From Fimbriimonadaceae bacterium (GTDB lineage: Bacteria > Armatimonadota > Fimbriimonadia > Fimbriimonadales > Fimbriimonadaceae): a DNA stretch of 64,000 nt. This document shows positions 1-9,336 of this stretch, one piece after another (the first letter of the stretch is position 1; each line of letters starts with the position of its first letter). The notes beneath the pieces are model-generated. The model saw nothing but the letters and a program-made list of their open reading frames with translations. It did no database searches and was not told the origin of the DNA. A program made the translations under genes and the position numbers. The stretch lies in contig JADZDX010000013.1 in assembly GCA_020850835.1 (NCBI GenBank), positions 1 through 64,000 of the forward strand, read 5' to 3'.

Positions 1-1137
1 TAGGCCAGCGCGGGTTTGGAATACCAAGGTCCGATTGCCAGATGTCTCGGTGGGATTGAGTTCAAAGGTGCTGCCGGCACCCAAGGTGGGGGGTCGGGTT
101 TCGACCCCCGAGGCCCCATCCCAAACTTCGACCGTGAGAGTCGAGCCGTGGAGCGTCCCAGTCAAGCCGTCAAGAGCGATGCGTCCGCTGATTCGCTGGG
201 GTGCCCCAGTCGGTATGACCGCGATGTAGCCCATGTTGTGGCCGGTCGCGATCGCACCATTATCAATCCAGGAGCCATTGCCCCCAATCACGTAACGATT
301 GATCCGGTTCGTAGTGTGGCCAGAGACGTACATTTCATTACCGTCGGGGCTGAACCCAATTCCAATGCCATTCGCGAGATTGAAAAGTTGTGTCGAGCCA
401 GTCGGTTTGAAGTTGACGCCCAAGTCAACCCGATGCACGGTCGAGGAACTGAAGCCCGCACAGTAAAGTGAACCGCCTTGATAGGTGAGCTGATGGAAGG
501 TGGTACCTCCAGGGATTTGAAAATTCGTGTAGTTCGAGAAGGTGTTACCAGAGACATCGGAAACGCGAACGCTACCCCCGGTGCCAGCCTCAATCAGAAC
601 GGCGCCATCGGGAGAAATCCACGCATCTCGCCCGGCATAGCTGGTTGTACCACCCGTATCGGGGAATGGCGACCCCGGGGGCGTAAACTGGCGGCTACCT
701 CCGTTGACCGTGCTTACATAAAGTTTGCCGTCACCTGCGACGCTTAGGCCATGAAAACCTGCGTATGAGCCACTGGTCGAAGTCGCCACCGTGGTGCCGA
801 CCCCCGAAAGGGCGCTACCATCCCAGTCAAACGCTTTCACGCTTCCCTGACCCAAAGTGTTCCCATGACGATTGGAGACGTAAAGCTTACTATTGGCATA
901 GAAAAGACCAACCGGGTCGCTCAGTTGGCCCGCCGGGATCCCGGTCCCTGCCGTAGCAGCAGCACCGCTGAGGGTGAAGTTGTAGCGTTGAACGCCTCCA
1001 TATGCGGCAGTGTTACCACCGAGTGAACCCATGGTGGTTTCAGCCACAAATAGCGCGTAGCCATTGCTCGGACCAGCGCCAGCTATGGCGCTCGCCGCAA
1101 TCGCAACAACGAGTGACAACGTCAAGATTTGCTGCAT
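1..1137 (-). CDS. Secreted beta-propeller-type protein, 3' end outside the window; C-terminal part resembles the beta-sandwich module that precedes dockerin-like repeats in other proteins here
   Basis: Missing from the ORF track because it runs off the edge. Reverse frame is open from ATG at 1137 to base 1: MQQILTLSLVVAIAASAIAGAGPSNGYALFVAETT...PQRISGRIALDGLTGTLHGSTLTVEVWDGASG... Confidence 0.8.
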   Translation of the reverse strand, partial: MQQILTLSLVVAIAASAIAGAGPSNGYALFVAETTMGSLGGNTAAYGGVQRYNFTLSGAAATAGTGIPAGQLSDPVGLFYANSKLYVSNRHGNTLGQGSVKAFDWDGSALSGVGTTVATSTSGSYAGFHGLSVAGDGKLYVSTVNGGSRQFTPPGSPFPDTGGTTSYAGRDAWISPDGAVLIEAGTGGSVRVSDVSGNTFSNYTNFQIPGGTTFHQLTYQGGSLYCAGFSSSTVHRVDLGVNFKPTGSTQLFNLANGIGIGFSPDGNEMYVSGHTTNRINRYVIGGNGSWIDNGAIATGHNMGYIAVIPTGAPQRISGRIALDGLTGTLHGSTLTVEVWDGASGVETRPPTLGAGSTFELNPTETSGNRTLVFQTRAGL

Positions 1138-1365
1138 AGATACCCTAGCTAGAATTATAGTTGGCGCAAACGCAATTAAGAACAATCCAAGTACATTTAC
1201 GGTTCCAATGAGCCAGTTCCGTAACGGTGTTGTCACGAATGGAATACTGCTTACCAATAATGTGCGACTGCGAAACCGGATGCAATCTGACAAGATTGAA
1301 CCCAAGCCATTCGCTGGTATCGTGATCCGATGCCTGCTGCGGAAGGCTGGCATGCCTCAGATCCA

Positions 1366-2181
1366 ATGAACCTATGTTCAGTCCCCGACCTACGCGACCT
1401 GCTGATTCGGCATGGTCTGAGCCCATCCAAGCGGTGGGGGCAGCACTTTCTGGTCTCCGAGCGCGTGGTATCTAGCATCCTTGCGTCAGTCCCTCCACGC
1501 ACCCAAAGTATCCTTGAAGTGGGCCCAGGCCCCGGGGTACTGACGGCCGAACTCTCCTCGCAGTACAAAGTCACCGCCGTCGAGATTGATCCCATTGCCG
1601 TCTCTGCCCTCACAGAATCGGCTCCAAGGGCGAAAGTCATCGTGGGAGATGCCTTATGCACGGACCTTGCCGTCGTGCTCGGGGAACTTCCGGAACCGAG
1701 AATGATTGTCAGCAACATGCCCTACAACATCACCGGGCCGCTACTCACGTCCTTCACCGCCCTTCGCAAACAAGTGGCCGGCATGATTGTGATGATGCAA
1801 AAGGAGGTAGCCCAACGGATCCTGGCGCAACCCGGTGATCGCGAGATGGGCTCGCTTTCCGTTATGCTCCAATCTCGGTTTGAGATTTCAAAGGTGATTG
1901 ATGCTCCGGCCGGTGCGTTCTACCCACCCCCGAAAATTGACTCCTGCGTTCTGCAGCTAACCCCTATCCAGACCGGATGGGCCGATGCCTTCGACCAATT
2001 TCATGAGCGCATCGTTCGCCAAGGATTTGCCCAGCCTAGAAAGACGCTCGCCAATAACCTGAAGGCCCACAGCTTTGATCCTTCCGTGGAAGGCTGGAAC
2101 CCAACAATTCGCCCCCATCAACTTACCATCGCTAACTGGGAAACCCTTGCCCGTGCTCTTGAGCTACGAACTGCACCATGA
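1366..2181 (+). CDS. rsmA: 16S rRNA (adenine(1518)-N(6)/adenine(1519)-N(6))-dimethyltransferase
   Basis: KRWGQHFLVSE, EVGPGPGVLT and NMPYNITGPLL motifs typical of RsmA/KsgA; in-frame ATG at 1366 (ORF opens at 1330). Confidence 0.93.
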   Translation: MNLCSVPDLRDLLIRHGLSPSKRWGQHFLVSERVVSSILASVPPRTQSILEVGPGPGVLTAELSSQYKVTAVEIDPIAVSALTESAPRAKVIVGDALCTDLAVVLGELPEPRMIVSNMPYNITGPLLTSFTALRKQVAGMIVMMQKEVAQRILAQPGDREMGSLSVMLQSRFEISKVIDAPAGAFYPPPKIDSCVLQLTPIQTGWADAFDQFHERIVRQGFAQPRKTLANNLKAHSFDPSVEGWNPTIRPHQLTIANWETLARALELRTAP

Positions 2182-3128
2182 CCTCCTCCATAACAAGCGA
2201 TGCAATTCACCGGCTTGCAAAGGATGCAGGATTTGAATTGGTCGGCGTGTGCTCGGCGACGGAACCCTTCGCGGGCCTTGGCTTCTACCGATCATGGCTT
2301 GCCCGAGGCAACCACGCCGGAATGACTTACCTAGTGCAGCACGCTGAACTCAAGGCCAACCTGGAGAGCGTGCTCCCAGGTGTTCGCTCGGCGATTGTCG
2401 TTGGGGCAAACTATGCGCAACCGAATCCACCGACACCGGGGATGCCGCGCATTGCCCGCTACGCTTTGGGGCGGGACTACCACAGGGTCATGCGCAAGCG
2501 TCTCGCTAGGGTTGCAAAGGAGCTGGCCGCCCTCCTGCCGAAGGCCAGATTTCGGGCCTGCGTGGATTCTGCGCCGGTTTTTGAACGAGAGCTTGCGAGT
2601 CGGGCGGGCCTCGGATGGTTTGGGAAGAACACGATGCTAATCAACTCTCACCGAGGGTCGTGGTTCCTGATCGGAGTATTGCTGACGGATGCCGACTTAC
2701 CTCCAGACCGCCCTTCGGAAGGCGGGTGCGGGACTTGCCAAAGCTGCATAGACGCTTGTCCTACCGGAGCGATCGTTCAAATGGCCGATCGCTGGAGTGT
2801 GGATGCTCGAAAATGCATCAGCTACTGGACGATTGAGGACCCGATGGGACGCCCTTCGGAGTTGAATACCGCAGAATGGAACTTTGGATGTGACATTTGC
2901 CAAGAAGTGTGCCCATTCAATTCACCGCGAGAGCATCAACCCCTGCGAGCTCGGGATACAAGGGATCCAGACTTCCTGCCCAAGGGGCCTGAACCCTCCT
3001 TAGTCGTAATTCAGAACTTCTCCGAGGGTCAGTGGGACACATGGACAAGGGGACGGGCCATCCGGCGGGCTGGCTTCGCCGGGTGGCGGCGCAATGTTAT
3101 GGCACCGGACGACGAAACCCAGCCATAA
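2178..3128 (+). CDS. queG: Epoxyqueuosine reductase
   Basis: Two 4Fe-4S motifs (CGTCQSCIDACPTGAI, CDICQEVCPFN) and RYALGRDYH; ATGA overlap with rsmA. Confidence 0.92.
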   Translation: MTSSITSDAIHRLAKDAGFELVGVCSATEPFAGLGFYRSWLARGNHAGMTYLVQHAELKANLESVLPGVRSAIVVGANYAQPNPPTPGMPRIARYALGRDYHRVMRKRLARVAKELAALLPKARFRACVDSAPVFERELASRAGLGWFGKNTMLINSHRGSWFLIGVLLTDADLPPDRPSEGGCGTCQSCIDACPTGAIVQMADRWSVDARKCISYWTIEDPMGRPSELNTAEWNFGCDICQEVCPFNSPREHQPLRARDTRDPDFLPKGPEPSLVVIQNFSEGQWDTWTRGRAIRRAGFAGWRRNVMAPDDETQP

Positions 3129-3168
3129 GGGCACCTTCCTCACAGGTATCCTTTAGCCTCAGAACACC

Positions 3169-4350
3169 ATGAACAATGATGTCGTGATTTTGTCGGGAAT
3201 GCGAACACCGGTTGGCTCGTTCCAAGGTGCCCTCTCCAGCTTTAGCGGACCACAACTTGGCTCTTTTGCAATCCAAGCGGCCCTGGACAAGGCGGGTGTC
3301 GAGGCAGAGGCGGTGGACGAAGTCCTCATGGGGTGCGTCCTCACCGGAGGGCTGGGGCAGGCTCCAGCCCGACAGGCAGCGCTTGCGGCTGGCATTCCGA
3401 ATTCGGTGCCTTGCACGACCATCAACAAGGTTTGCGGAAGCGGAATGAAAGCGGTGATGATGGCTGCTCAAGCCATAAAATCCGGCGATGCCAATGTTGT
3501 TGTGGCGGGCGGGATGGAAGGCATGTCCCAGGCACCCTATGCGCTTCCCAAAGCACGCGATGGTTACCGAATGGGCAACGGTGTGCTGCTTGACCTCATG
3601 ATTCATGATGGCCTATGGGACCCCTACAAGAATGTCCATATGGGCTCCTGCGGCGACCAAACGAGCGCCGAATGCGGCTTTTCTCGAGAGCAACTGGACG
3701 AATTTGCTGTCGAAAGCTATCGGCGAGCCCTTGCCGCTCAAGCCACTGGAAAGTTGAATGATGAAATCGTGCCTGTGCAGGTGCCTCAGCGCAAGGGTGA
3801 TCCGATCACGGTGTCTCAAGATGAGGAACCCGGAAAGGGCAACCCGGCCAAGATCCCTGACCTCCGACCAGCCTTTAGTAAGGACGGAGTAACGACCGCT
3901 GGCAACGCTAGTTCCATTAATGATGGCGGAGCCGCCCTCGTTATCAGCAGCCACGAGTGGGCCAGCGCGAACGGGAAGCGACCCTTGGGTCGCGTTGTCG
4001 CCTATGCACAACATGCTCATGAACCCGAGTGGTTCACCACCGCTCCCGCATTTGCCGTTAGCAAGCTTCTTGAAAAGCAGGGCCTGACCGTGGCTGACGT
4101 TGACCTGTTTGAGGTCAATGAGGCCTTCAGCGTCGTGGCCTTGGTCGTCGCCCAGAAGGTCGGCATCCCAACGGAGAAGTTGAACGTGAACGGAGGCGCC
4201 GTAGCAATCGGGCATCCGATCGGAATGACGGGGGCACGCCTTATTCTTAGCTCGCTCCATGAGCTTAGACGCCGGGGAGGCAAGTACGCGATCTGCAGTC
4301 CCTGCATCGGCGGTGGCGAAGCCACCGCTATCCTGATTGAGGCCCTTTGA
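3169..4350 (+). CDS. Acetyl-CoA C-acetyltransferase (thiolase)
   Basis: NKVCGSGMKAV, GGMEGMSQAPY, NVNGGAVAIGHPIGMTGAR and CSPCIGGGEATA thiolase signatures. Confidence 0.93.
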   Translation: MNNDVVILSGMRTPVGSFQGALSSFSGPQLGSFAIQAALDKAGVEAEAVDEVLMGCVLTGGLGQAPARQAALAAGIPNSVPCTTINKVCGSGMKAVMMAAQAIKSGDANVVVAGGMEGMSQAPYALPKARDGYRMGNGVLLDLMIHDGLWDPYKNVHMGSCGDQTSAECGFSREQLDEFAVESYRRALAAQATGKLNDEIVPVQVPQRKGDPITVSQDEEPGKGNPAKIPDLRPAFSKDGVTTAGNASSINDGGAALVISSHEWASANGKRPLGRVVAYAQHAHEPEWFTTAPAFAVSKLLEKQGLTVADVDLFEVNEAFSVVALVVAQKVGIPTEKLNVNGGAVAIGHPIGMTGARLILSSLHELRRRGGKYAICSPCIGGGEATAILIEAL

Positions 4351-4375
4351 CTCTGAACCAAAAAGTCCCAAAGTT

Positions 4376-4403
4376 TCGTAACTGATTTTAGGCTCGGGCG
4401 TCC
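4376..4403 (+). promoter_or_regulatory. Candidate ECF-type promoter of the sigma gene
   Basis: GTAAC (4378-4382), 16-nt spacer, CGTCC (4399-4403): the AAC/CGTC architecture typical of autoregulated ECF promoters. Confidence 0.5.
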
Positions 4404-4424
4404 GATCAGCGAGGTTGATCGGAC
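4400..4424. repeat. Perfect inverted repeat upstream of the ECF sigma start codon
   Basis: GTCCGATCA-gcgaggt-TGATCGGAC, 9-bp arms and 7-nt spacer; ATG at 4428. Confidence 0.85.
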
Positions 4425-4427
4425 ATC

Positions 4428-5072
4428 ATGAGCACGCTAGCGTTAAATCTGCAGAAAAGCATGCAAAACCCCGCCAAGACCCTGTCCATCGCGGGCGACA
4501 GCGAGACTGATGAGTCTCTAGTCGTTCGGGCCAAACAGGGCGATTGGGGTGCTTTTGAGACCCTGTTTAACCGCCACCGCACCCTGGTGTATCGATACGC
4601 CTATCAGATGGTGCAACGGAGGGACGATGCTGAAGATATCGTGCAGGAAGTCTTTGTCCGTGCCTACAAGAACCTAGATCGCTATCGGGATGAAGCGAGA
4701 TTCACGACGTGGCTCTTGCGGATCGCCACCAACCTTGCGACCGATCGAGCTCGAATGAGCACCCGTCGCCAAGCTCTTGAGCAGCAAGAGGCTCAAGGTG
4801 CCTTGACGTGGATGACCACAAATGTTAGTGAAGATCCAGTAGAAAACCTGGAATCAGAAAGGAAAGTGTTGATTCTCCGCAAGGCACTCAATGCCATGCC
4901 TGAGCACCATCGCAATATGATCATTTTGAGAGATATTGAAGAGCGGGACTACGAAGAGATCGCCGGTATTTGCGGAACGTCGGTTGGTGGGGCCAAATTG
5001 CGCGTTCTCCGCGCTCGACGCGCTCTGCGCGATCGAATGTTGCCGCTCCTCGAGGAGGACGAGAATAAATGA
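4428..5072 (+). CDS. ECF-family RNA polymerase sigma factor (RpoE-like)
   Basis: YRYAYQMVQRRDDAEDIVQEVFVRAYKNLDRYRDEARFTTWLLRIATNLATDRAR (sigma2) and MIILRDIEERDYEEIAGICGTSVGGAKLRVLRARRALR (sigma4). Confidence 0.93.
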   Translation: MSTLALNLQKSMQNPAKTLSIAGDSETDESLVVRAKQGDWGAFETLFNRHRTLVYRYAYQMVQRRDDAEDIVQEVFVRAYKNLDRYRDEARFTTWLLRIATNLATDRARMSTRRQALEQQEAQGALTWMTTNVSEDPVENLESERKVLILRKALNAMPEHHRNMIILRDIEERDYEEIAGICGTSVGGAKLRVLRARRALRDRMLPLLEEDENK

Positions 5073-5791
5073 GAGATGACCAAGAACTGAAGTTTGCTGC
5101 CGGCGAGATGTCTGATGTCGAGCTTCTGGCATTTGAGCAATCTCTCACCCCCGAAATCCAGGAGTTCAAGTCAGTTTTTTCAAGCCTCAAGCTACTGAGC
5201 CAAGGGATTCCGGAACCTCAGATTAGCTTTGACCGAGTTAGGCACGCCATCGAAAACAGCCCGTCGTCGCCGATACCACATTGGACAAGGTGGCTTGCTT
5301 GGGCGACACCCATTGCAGTCATGGGAGCACTCGCCATCGTCATGATGCGACCCGCCGCACCGACATCTCTAGGTCAAGTCGAGCAACCTAAGGCGGTCGC
5401 TCAGGCGACAGAACCAGAGTTGCACCGCACGCCAACCATGGAGAGCACCAGTCCCCGCGTGATCGCACCGACACCAGCAAAGACTACAAACGGCGCAACG
5501 GCTCAGACTGAATCTCGAAGTAATCGAAGACTTCGTCGTCACGCACGCGCCGTACTCGTCGCCCAGAACAGAGAAGAGTTTCGTCGTCCCAGTGAGGGAC
5601 TGCCGAAGGCTGCGCCCACCCCAACCAATAGCGCAAACACAGTCCAGCTCGCACCAGCGCCCGTGGAAGCTGTTGAACCAGCACAGCCGCAAGAGTCAGT
5701 TGTTGTGGTCTCTTCGACCCCGAACGAGCAAACTGGCGCAAACGCCGCCACGGAGGTAACTAAACAAACTGATGATGTACTTGGCGGCTAG
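5069..5791 (+). CDS. Putative anti-sigma factor / membrane-anchored protein
   Basis: ATGA coupling to the sigma gene; N-terminal cytoplasmic-like region, one TM (WLAWATPIAVMGALAIVMM), low-complexity extracytoplasmic tail. Confidence 0.6.
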   Translation: MRDDQELKFAAGEMSDVELLAFEQSLTPEIQEFKSVFSSLKLLSQGIPEPQISFDRVRHAIENSPSSPIPHWTRWLAWATPIAVMGALAIVMMRPAAPTSLGQVEQPKAVAQATEPELHRTPTMESTSPRVIAPTPAKTTNGATAQTESRSNRRLRRHARAVLVAQNREEFRRPSEGLPKAAPTPTNSANTVQLAPAPVEAVEPAQPQESVVVVSSTPNEQTGANAATEVTKQTDDVLGG

Positions 5792-6755
5792 CGTTGCACT
5801 CCTAATGAATAGCGGGGTAACACCGCTCTCAGATGGGCTTGCCCTACTTGGGACGAAAGACAACCCAACGGGTGTTGCGGTCCAGATTGACAAGGAACAC
5901 CTGTTTTTGGTCGCATCGAACTTGGTGCCAACCGAGACCGCAACAGCCTATTGCGCGAAGGGCGACCACTATACGGTTCGCGTCGTGGCACGAGACGACA
6001 TCACCCAACTTTCATTAGTTAGGATTGAAAACTGGCCCAGCCAATCAAGCCGCGTATTCCAGGTTGCCAGCGAGAAGGTAGTTGCCACGACAAAGTTGGC
6101 GGCACAGCTTCCGAGCGGGATTGTCCCCGGACAGTTAGTCTCCATGGATAGAACCGGGGTCCTCATGGGCTCACGTCGATATGTCCGCCTCTGGGAAGTT
6201 CGCTTTGAATCCACCGATCAAAAGCTAGGTGGAGCACCAGTCTTTACGGTTGATGGCCGCCTTGCCGGAATCATGAACGCAACTCTCCAGCCATACGGCG
6301 AGGTCATTACCGCCAAGATTCCCTTGGACGCCCCTCCCAGATTTGGGCCAAAGGGTATGACAGTTGGCTATGCTCTTGGGCCCAAAGTGCTCTCCCGTGT
6401 GGTTGAGGGATTCTTGAATGAAGACCGCACCCCGCTACACCCAACGGTTGGCATGTACTTCCGTAAAGCCACAGGGGGGGGTGTAGAACTCACCTCAATC
6501 ACCCAGGGCTCCGCGGCAGCTCGAGCTGGCCTCAAGGTTGGCGATGTTCTCACTAAGCTAGACAATGAAGTGATCAAAGACGCCTACTGGCTAGCCGCCC
6601 GTCTATTCGAATCCGAGATCGGTGAGTCCCTGCAGTTTCAAATGCGACGAGACGAACGAGTTAGCTCCATCAAGATTATCGTTGAGAGCCTCTCCGAAGC
6701 GAGGCAAAACCGAGAAATCGGCCCCCGCCTTACGACTCTGGCGCCAAATCACTAA
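5772..6755 (+). CDS. PDZ-domain protein with degenerate trypsin-like (HtrA/Deg) fold
   Basis: N-terminal hydrophobic segment; HtrA-like blocks; PDZ GVELTSITQGSAAARAGLKVGDVLTKLDNEVI; overlaps the previous CDS by 20 bp. Confidence 0.7.
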   Translation: MMYLAASVALLMNSGVTPLSDGLALLGTKDNPTGVAVQIDKEHLFLVASNLVPTETATAYCAKGDHYTVRVVARDDITQLSLVRIENWPSQSSRVFQVASEKVVATTKLAAQLPSGIVPGQLVSMDRTGVLMGSRRYVRLWEVRFESTDQKLGGAPVFTVDGRLAGIMNATLQPYGEVITAKIPLDAPPRFGPKGMTVGYALGPKVLSRVVEGFLNEDRTPLHPTVGMYFRKATGGGVELTSITQGSAAARAGLKVGDVLTKLDNEVIKDAYWLAARLFESEIGESLQFQMRRDERVSSIKIIVESLSEARQNREIGPRLTTLAPNH

Positions 6756-8463
6756 TCACCCACTGGGGGCGCTCACGACCGTTCCAGCGGTTTATGTTCG
6801 CTTCAAACACCAACGAGACCCGATCCTTCTGGTTGACTTCTTCCAACGCTTGGCTCATGCCGAAGCCAAGGGCCTCAATCGATGACCCCTCAGGACTTCG
6901 CAGAATCAGCTTTGCATGCTCGGGCTTGTTGGGCATTGGGCTGATGGACTCAACGGATAAATGGCTGGCCAAAAAGGAGGGCTCCGGATTCCCAGCTCCG
7001 AATGGTGCCAGCTTCTCCAACTCGTGAAGTACCTCAAGACTACACTCCTCTACTGTCGTCTCGGCGTCAATTCGTCTTCGTCTGATCAGAAGGTCGGGAG
7101 TCAACATCTGGGCGGCGTCCTGCTGGATTGCCTGCCGAAAGTCTTCTACTTTCTCAACCTTGGTACCGAAGCCGGCGGCCGCCTCATGCCCACCGTGGTT
7201 GTCGAGGTGTTCGGTAACTCGCTTGAGAGCATCGGCAAGGTGATAACCGGGAATAGTGCGCGCCGAGCCCTTTGCCAGACCATTCTCACCATAGGTCATC
7301 ACGAAAGCCGGGCGATAGAAGCTTTCGGCCAACCGGCCAGCCACCAGGCCAATGATCCCCGGATGCCATTCCGCGCTCCCGACCACAATTGCCGTCTCTT
7401 GATCAAGCCCCTCGGACAACACCTTTTCCTTGGCCTCGGCAATGATTCGGTCCTGTTGCTCGCGCCGACTGGTATTAATCACTTCCAACTGACCAGCAAT
7501 CTCGGCCGATTCGGTTTCATCCTCGCTCAATAGCAACAATAGTGGTAACTCGGCGTCTGCAATGCGACCCGCCGCGTTAAGTCGAGGGCCCAGTTGGAAG
7601 CCGATAGTCCGAGGCGTAACTCGACCGTCCCGAACAGAGATGTTCTGCATCAGCGCTCTGATGCCGGGCTTGCGGCTCTGGAGGATGCGCTCGCAGCCAA
7701 ACGCAGCAATCACTCGGTTTTCGTCCACCAATGACATTACATCCGCAACCGTCCCCAGAGCCGCGAGGTCAAGGTAGGCGCGATAGTACTGGGCCACATC
7801 AAGTCCAAGTTCAGCGGTTATTCCTGCACAGAGCTTGAACACAACCCCGACGCCACTTAGGCCGTCGAATGGATACTTGTGCCCTTCCCGGTGGAGATTG
7901 ACAAACGCATCGGCCTGCGGCGGAGCCCCGTCGTGGAGTTCGTGGTGATCCGTCACCACAACGCGCATGCCGTACTGCTTGGCCCGTTCAATCTGTTCTA
8001 TCGCTCCGCTACCGCAATCGCAAGTTAGGAATACGCTGGCTCCCGCCTCCTTCGCCTTCTCAACAGCAATCATATTGATGCCATAGCCTTCCTTTATTCG
8101 GTGCGGGACATGCGTCGTGACATCGCACCCAATCCGGCGCAGGAACCGGCTAAAGAGAGCCGCCGACGTAATGCCGTCCACATCATAGTCACCGTGGATG
8201 AAGATCATTCGTCCTTCTTCCTTCGCGCCTAGAATCTCCTTTACTGCGGCGTCGAAGTCGGGCAGGAGGCGGGGGTCATGGAAGTGATCGAGACGTGGAT
8301 TAAGGAAGCGTTCCGCGGATTCCGGTGTACTGTATCCGCGCTGTACGAGGAGCCGCGACACAAGGCTACTCACGCCAAACTCGGAGACTAAACGATCAGC
8401 CGCGACTTGGTCACAGACCGCAAGATCCCACTCCGCCCCTGTTAGGGATCGTTCAGAAATCAA
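6730..8463 (-). CDS. recJ: Single-stranded-DNA-specific exonuclease RecJ
   Basis: HGDYDVDGITSAAL, VVTDHHELHDGAPPQADAFVN and GFQLGPRLNAAGRI motifs. Confidence 0.93.
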   Translation of the reverse strand: MISERSLTGAEWDLAVCDQVAADRLVSEFGVSSLVSRLLVQRGYSTPESAERFLNPRLDHFHDPRLLPDFDAAVKEILGAKEEGRMIFIHGDYDVDGITSAALFSRFLRRIGCDVTTHVPHRIKEGYGINMIAVEKAKEAGASVFLTCDCGSGAIEQIERAKQYGMRVVVTDHHELHDGAPPQADAFVNLHREGHKYPFDGLSGVGVVFKLCAGITAELGLDVAQYYRAYLDLAALGTVADVMSLVDENRVIAAFGCERILQSRKPGIRALMQNISVRDGRVTPRTIGFQLGPRLNAAGRIADAELPLLLLLSEDETESAEIAGQLEVINTSRREQQDRIIAEAKEKVLSEGLDQETAIVVGSAEWHPGIIGLVAGRLAESFYRPAFVMTYGENGLAKGSARTIPGYHLADALKRVTEHLDNHGGHEAAAGFGTKVEKVEDFRQAIQQDAAQMLTPDLLIRRRRIDAETTVEECSLEVLHELEKLAPFGAGNPEPSFLASHLSVESISPMPNKPEHAKLILRSPEGSSIEALGFGMSQALEEVNQKDRVSLVFEANINRWNGRERPQWVISDLAPES

Positions 8464-8510
8464 AAAGAGGGAGCGCTCCTTCGCATCCCTCTATTCTACG
8501 CTACAAACGT

Positions 8511-9212
8511 CTACCGACTTGCTCGTTCGTTAAAAACGTGGACGGTAACCTTTCGACGACCCCATCTTCGCGCCTCGGCCATCGTCGGTACGCAAACATC
8601 AATGATGTTGCCTTTGATTGCGCCGCCAATATCGGCCGCGATGGCAAACCCATAGCCCTCAACGAAGCAAAGAGTTCCGAGCTTAATCACGCGAGGGTCC
8701 ACGGCGATCACACCATATTTGGCCGGGAGCCCCATTTTGGTCTTGAAAGTTGGGTTCTTGAGGCCTGCGCTCGGGGTATAGGCAGTAGATTGCATGACCT
8801 TGACAACACTTCGGGTAAAAGAGCCACGGCTTGTAGTGTGCCCTTGGCGCCCCATGCCAATGACCGCTGATATCATAGGAATCGTCTCAACCTTGGTCTC
8901 GCGGCTGATTTCTTTGCCGTTGAGGTCCAGAGTTATGAGAGTCGTGGTTCGTACTTCTCCGTCCTTGCCGTCCCGCTGCTTCCGTACGCGGCCGGGTCCG
9001 AGGGTTCGATCAAAAATGTAATCCACCGTGTGGGGGATCTTCTTCACAACCGTTTTCGTGATGACCTTGGTCTCGCGCTTGGCTTCCGCCTTTGCCTCAA
9101 CTGGAATCGGATCACTGGTTGTCTTCGCATCCTCTTGACGAGCGATAGCGGGCATCACGAGGACAACCGCCAAAAGCACCGACAAGAGTGCGGGAGCCTT
9201 GCTATTGTTCAT
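8511..9212 (-). CDS. Secreted G5-like and 3D (DDD) domain protein
   Basis: Signal peptide; TKVITKTVVKKIPHTVDYIFDRTLGPGRVRKQRDGKDGEV (G5-like); STAYTPS...GVIAVDPRVIKLGT...AADIGGAIKGNIIDVCV (3D). Confidence 0.82.
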   Translation of the reverse strand: MNNSKAPALLSVLLAVVLVMPAIARQEDAKTTSDPIPVEAKAEAKRETKVITKTVVKKIPHTVDYIFDRTLGPGRVRKQRDGKDGEVRTTTLITLDLNGKEISRETKVETIPMISAVIGMGRQGHTTSRGSFTRSVVKVMQSTAYTPSAGLKNPTFKTKMGLPAKYGVIAVDPRVIKLGTLCFVEGYGFAIAADIGGAIKGNIIDVCVPTMAEARRWGRRKVTVHVFNERASR

Positions 9213-9336
9213 AGTAGTATCTCCTGCGCTCTAAAGCGCACAAGAACTTCATAATACCCGCTCAGAACATGTTACCTTTATCACTGGGCCTTTGGATTTC
9301 TCGGAATGCGGGACTGCTGATGCCGCGCAATCCACG

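Noticed and set aside
1251-1718. 155-aa minus-strand ORF
   Set aside because: Antisense to rsmA, no domain, no supporting start context.
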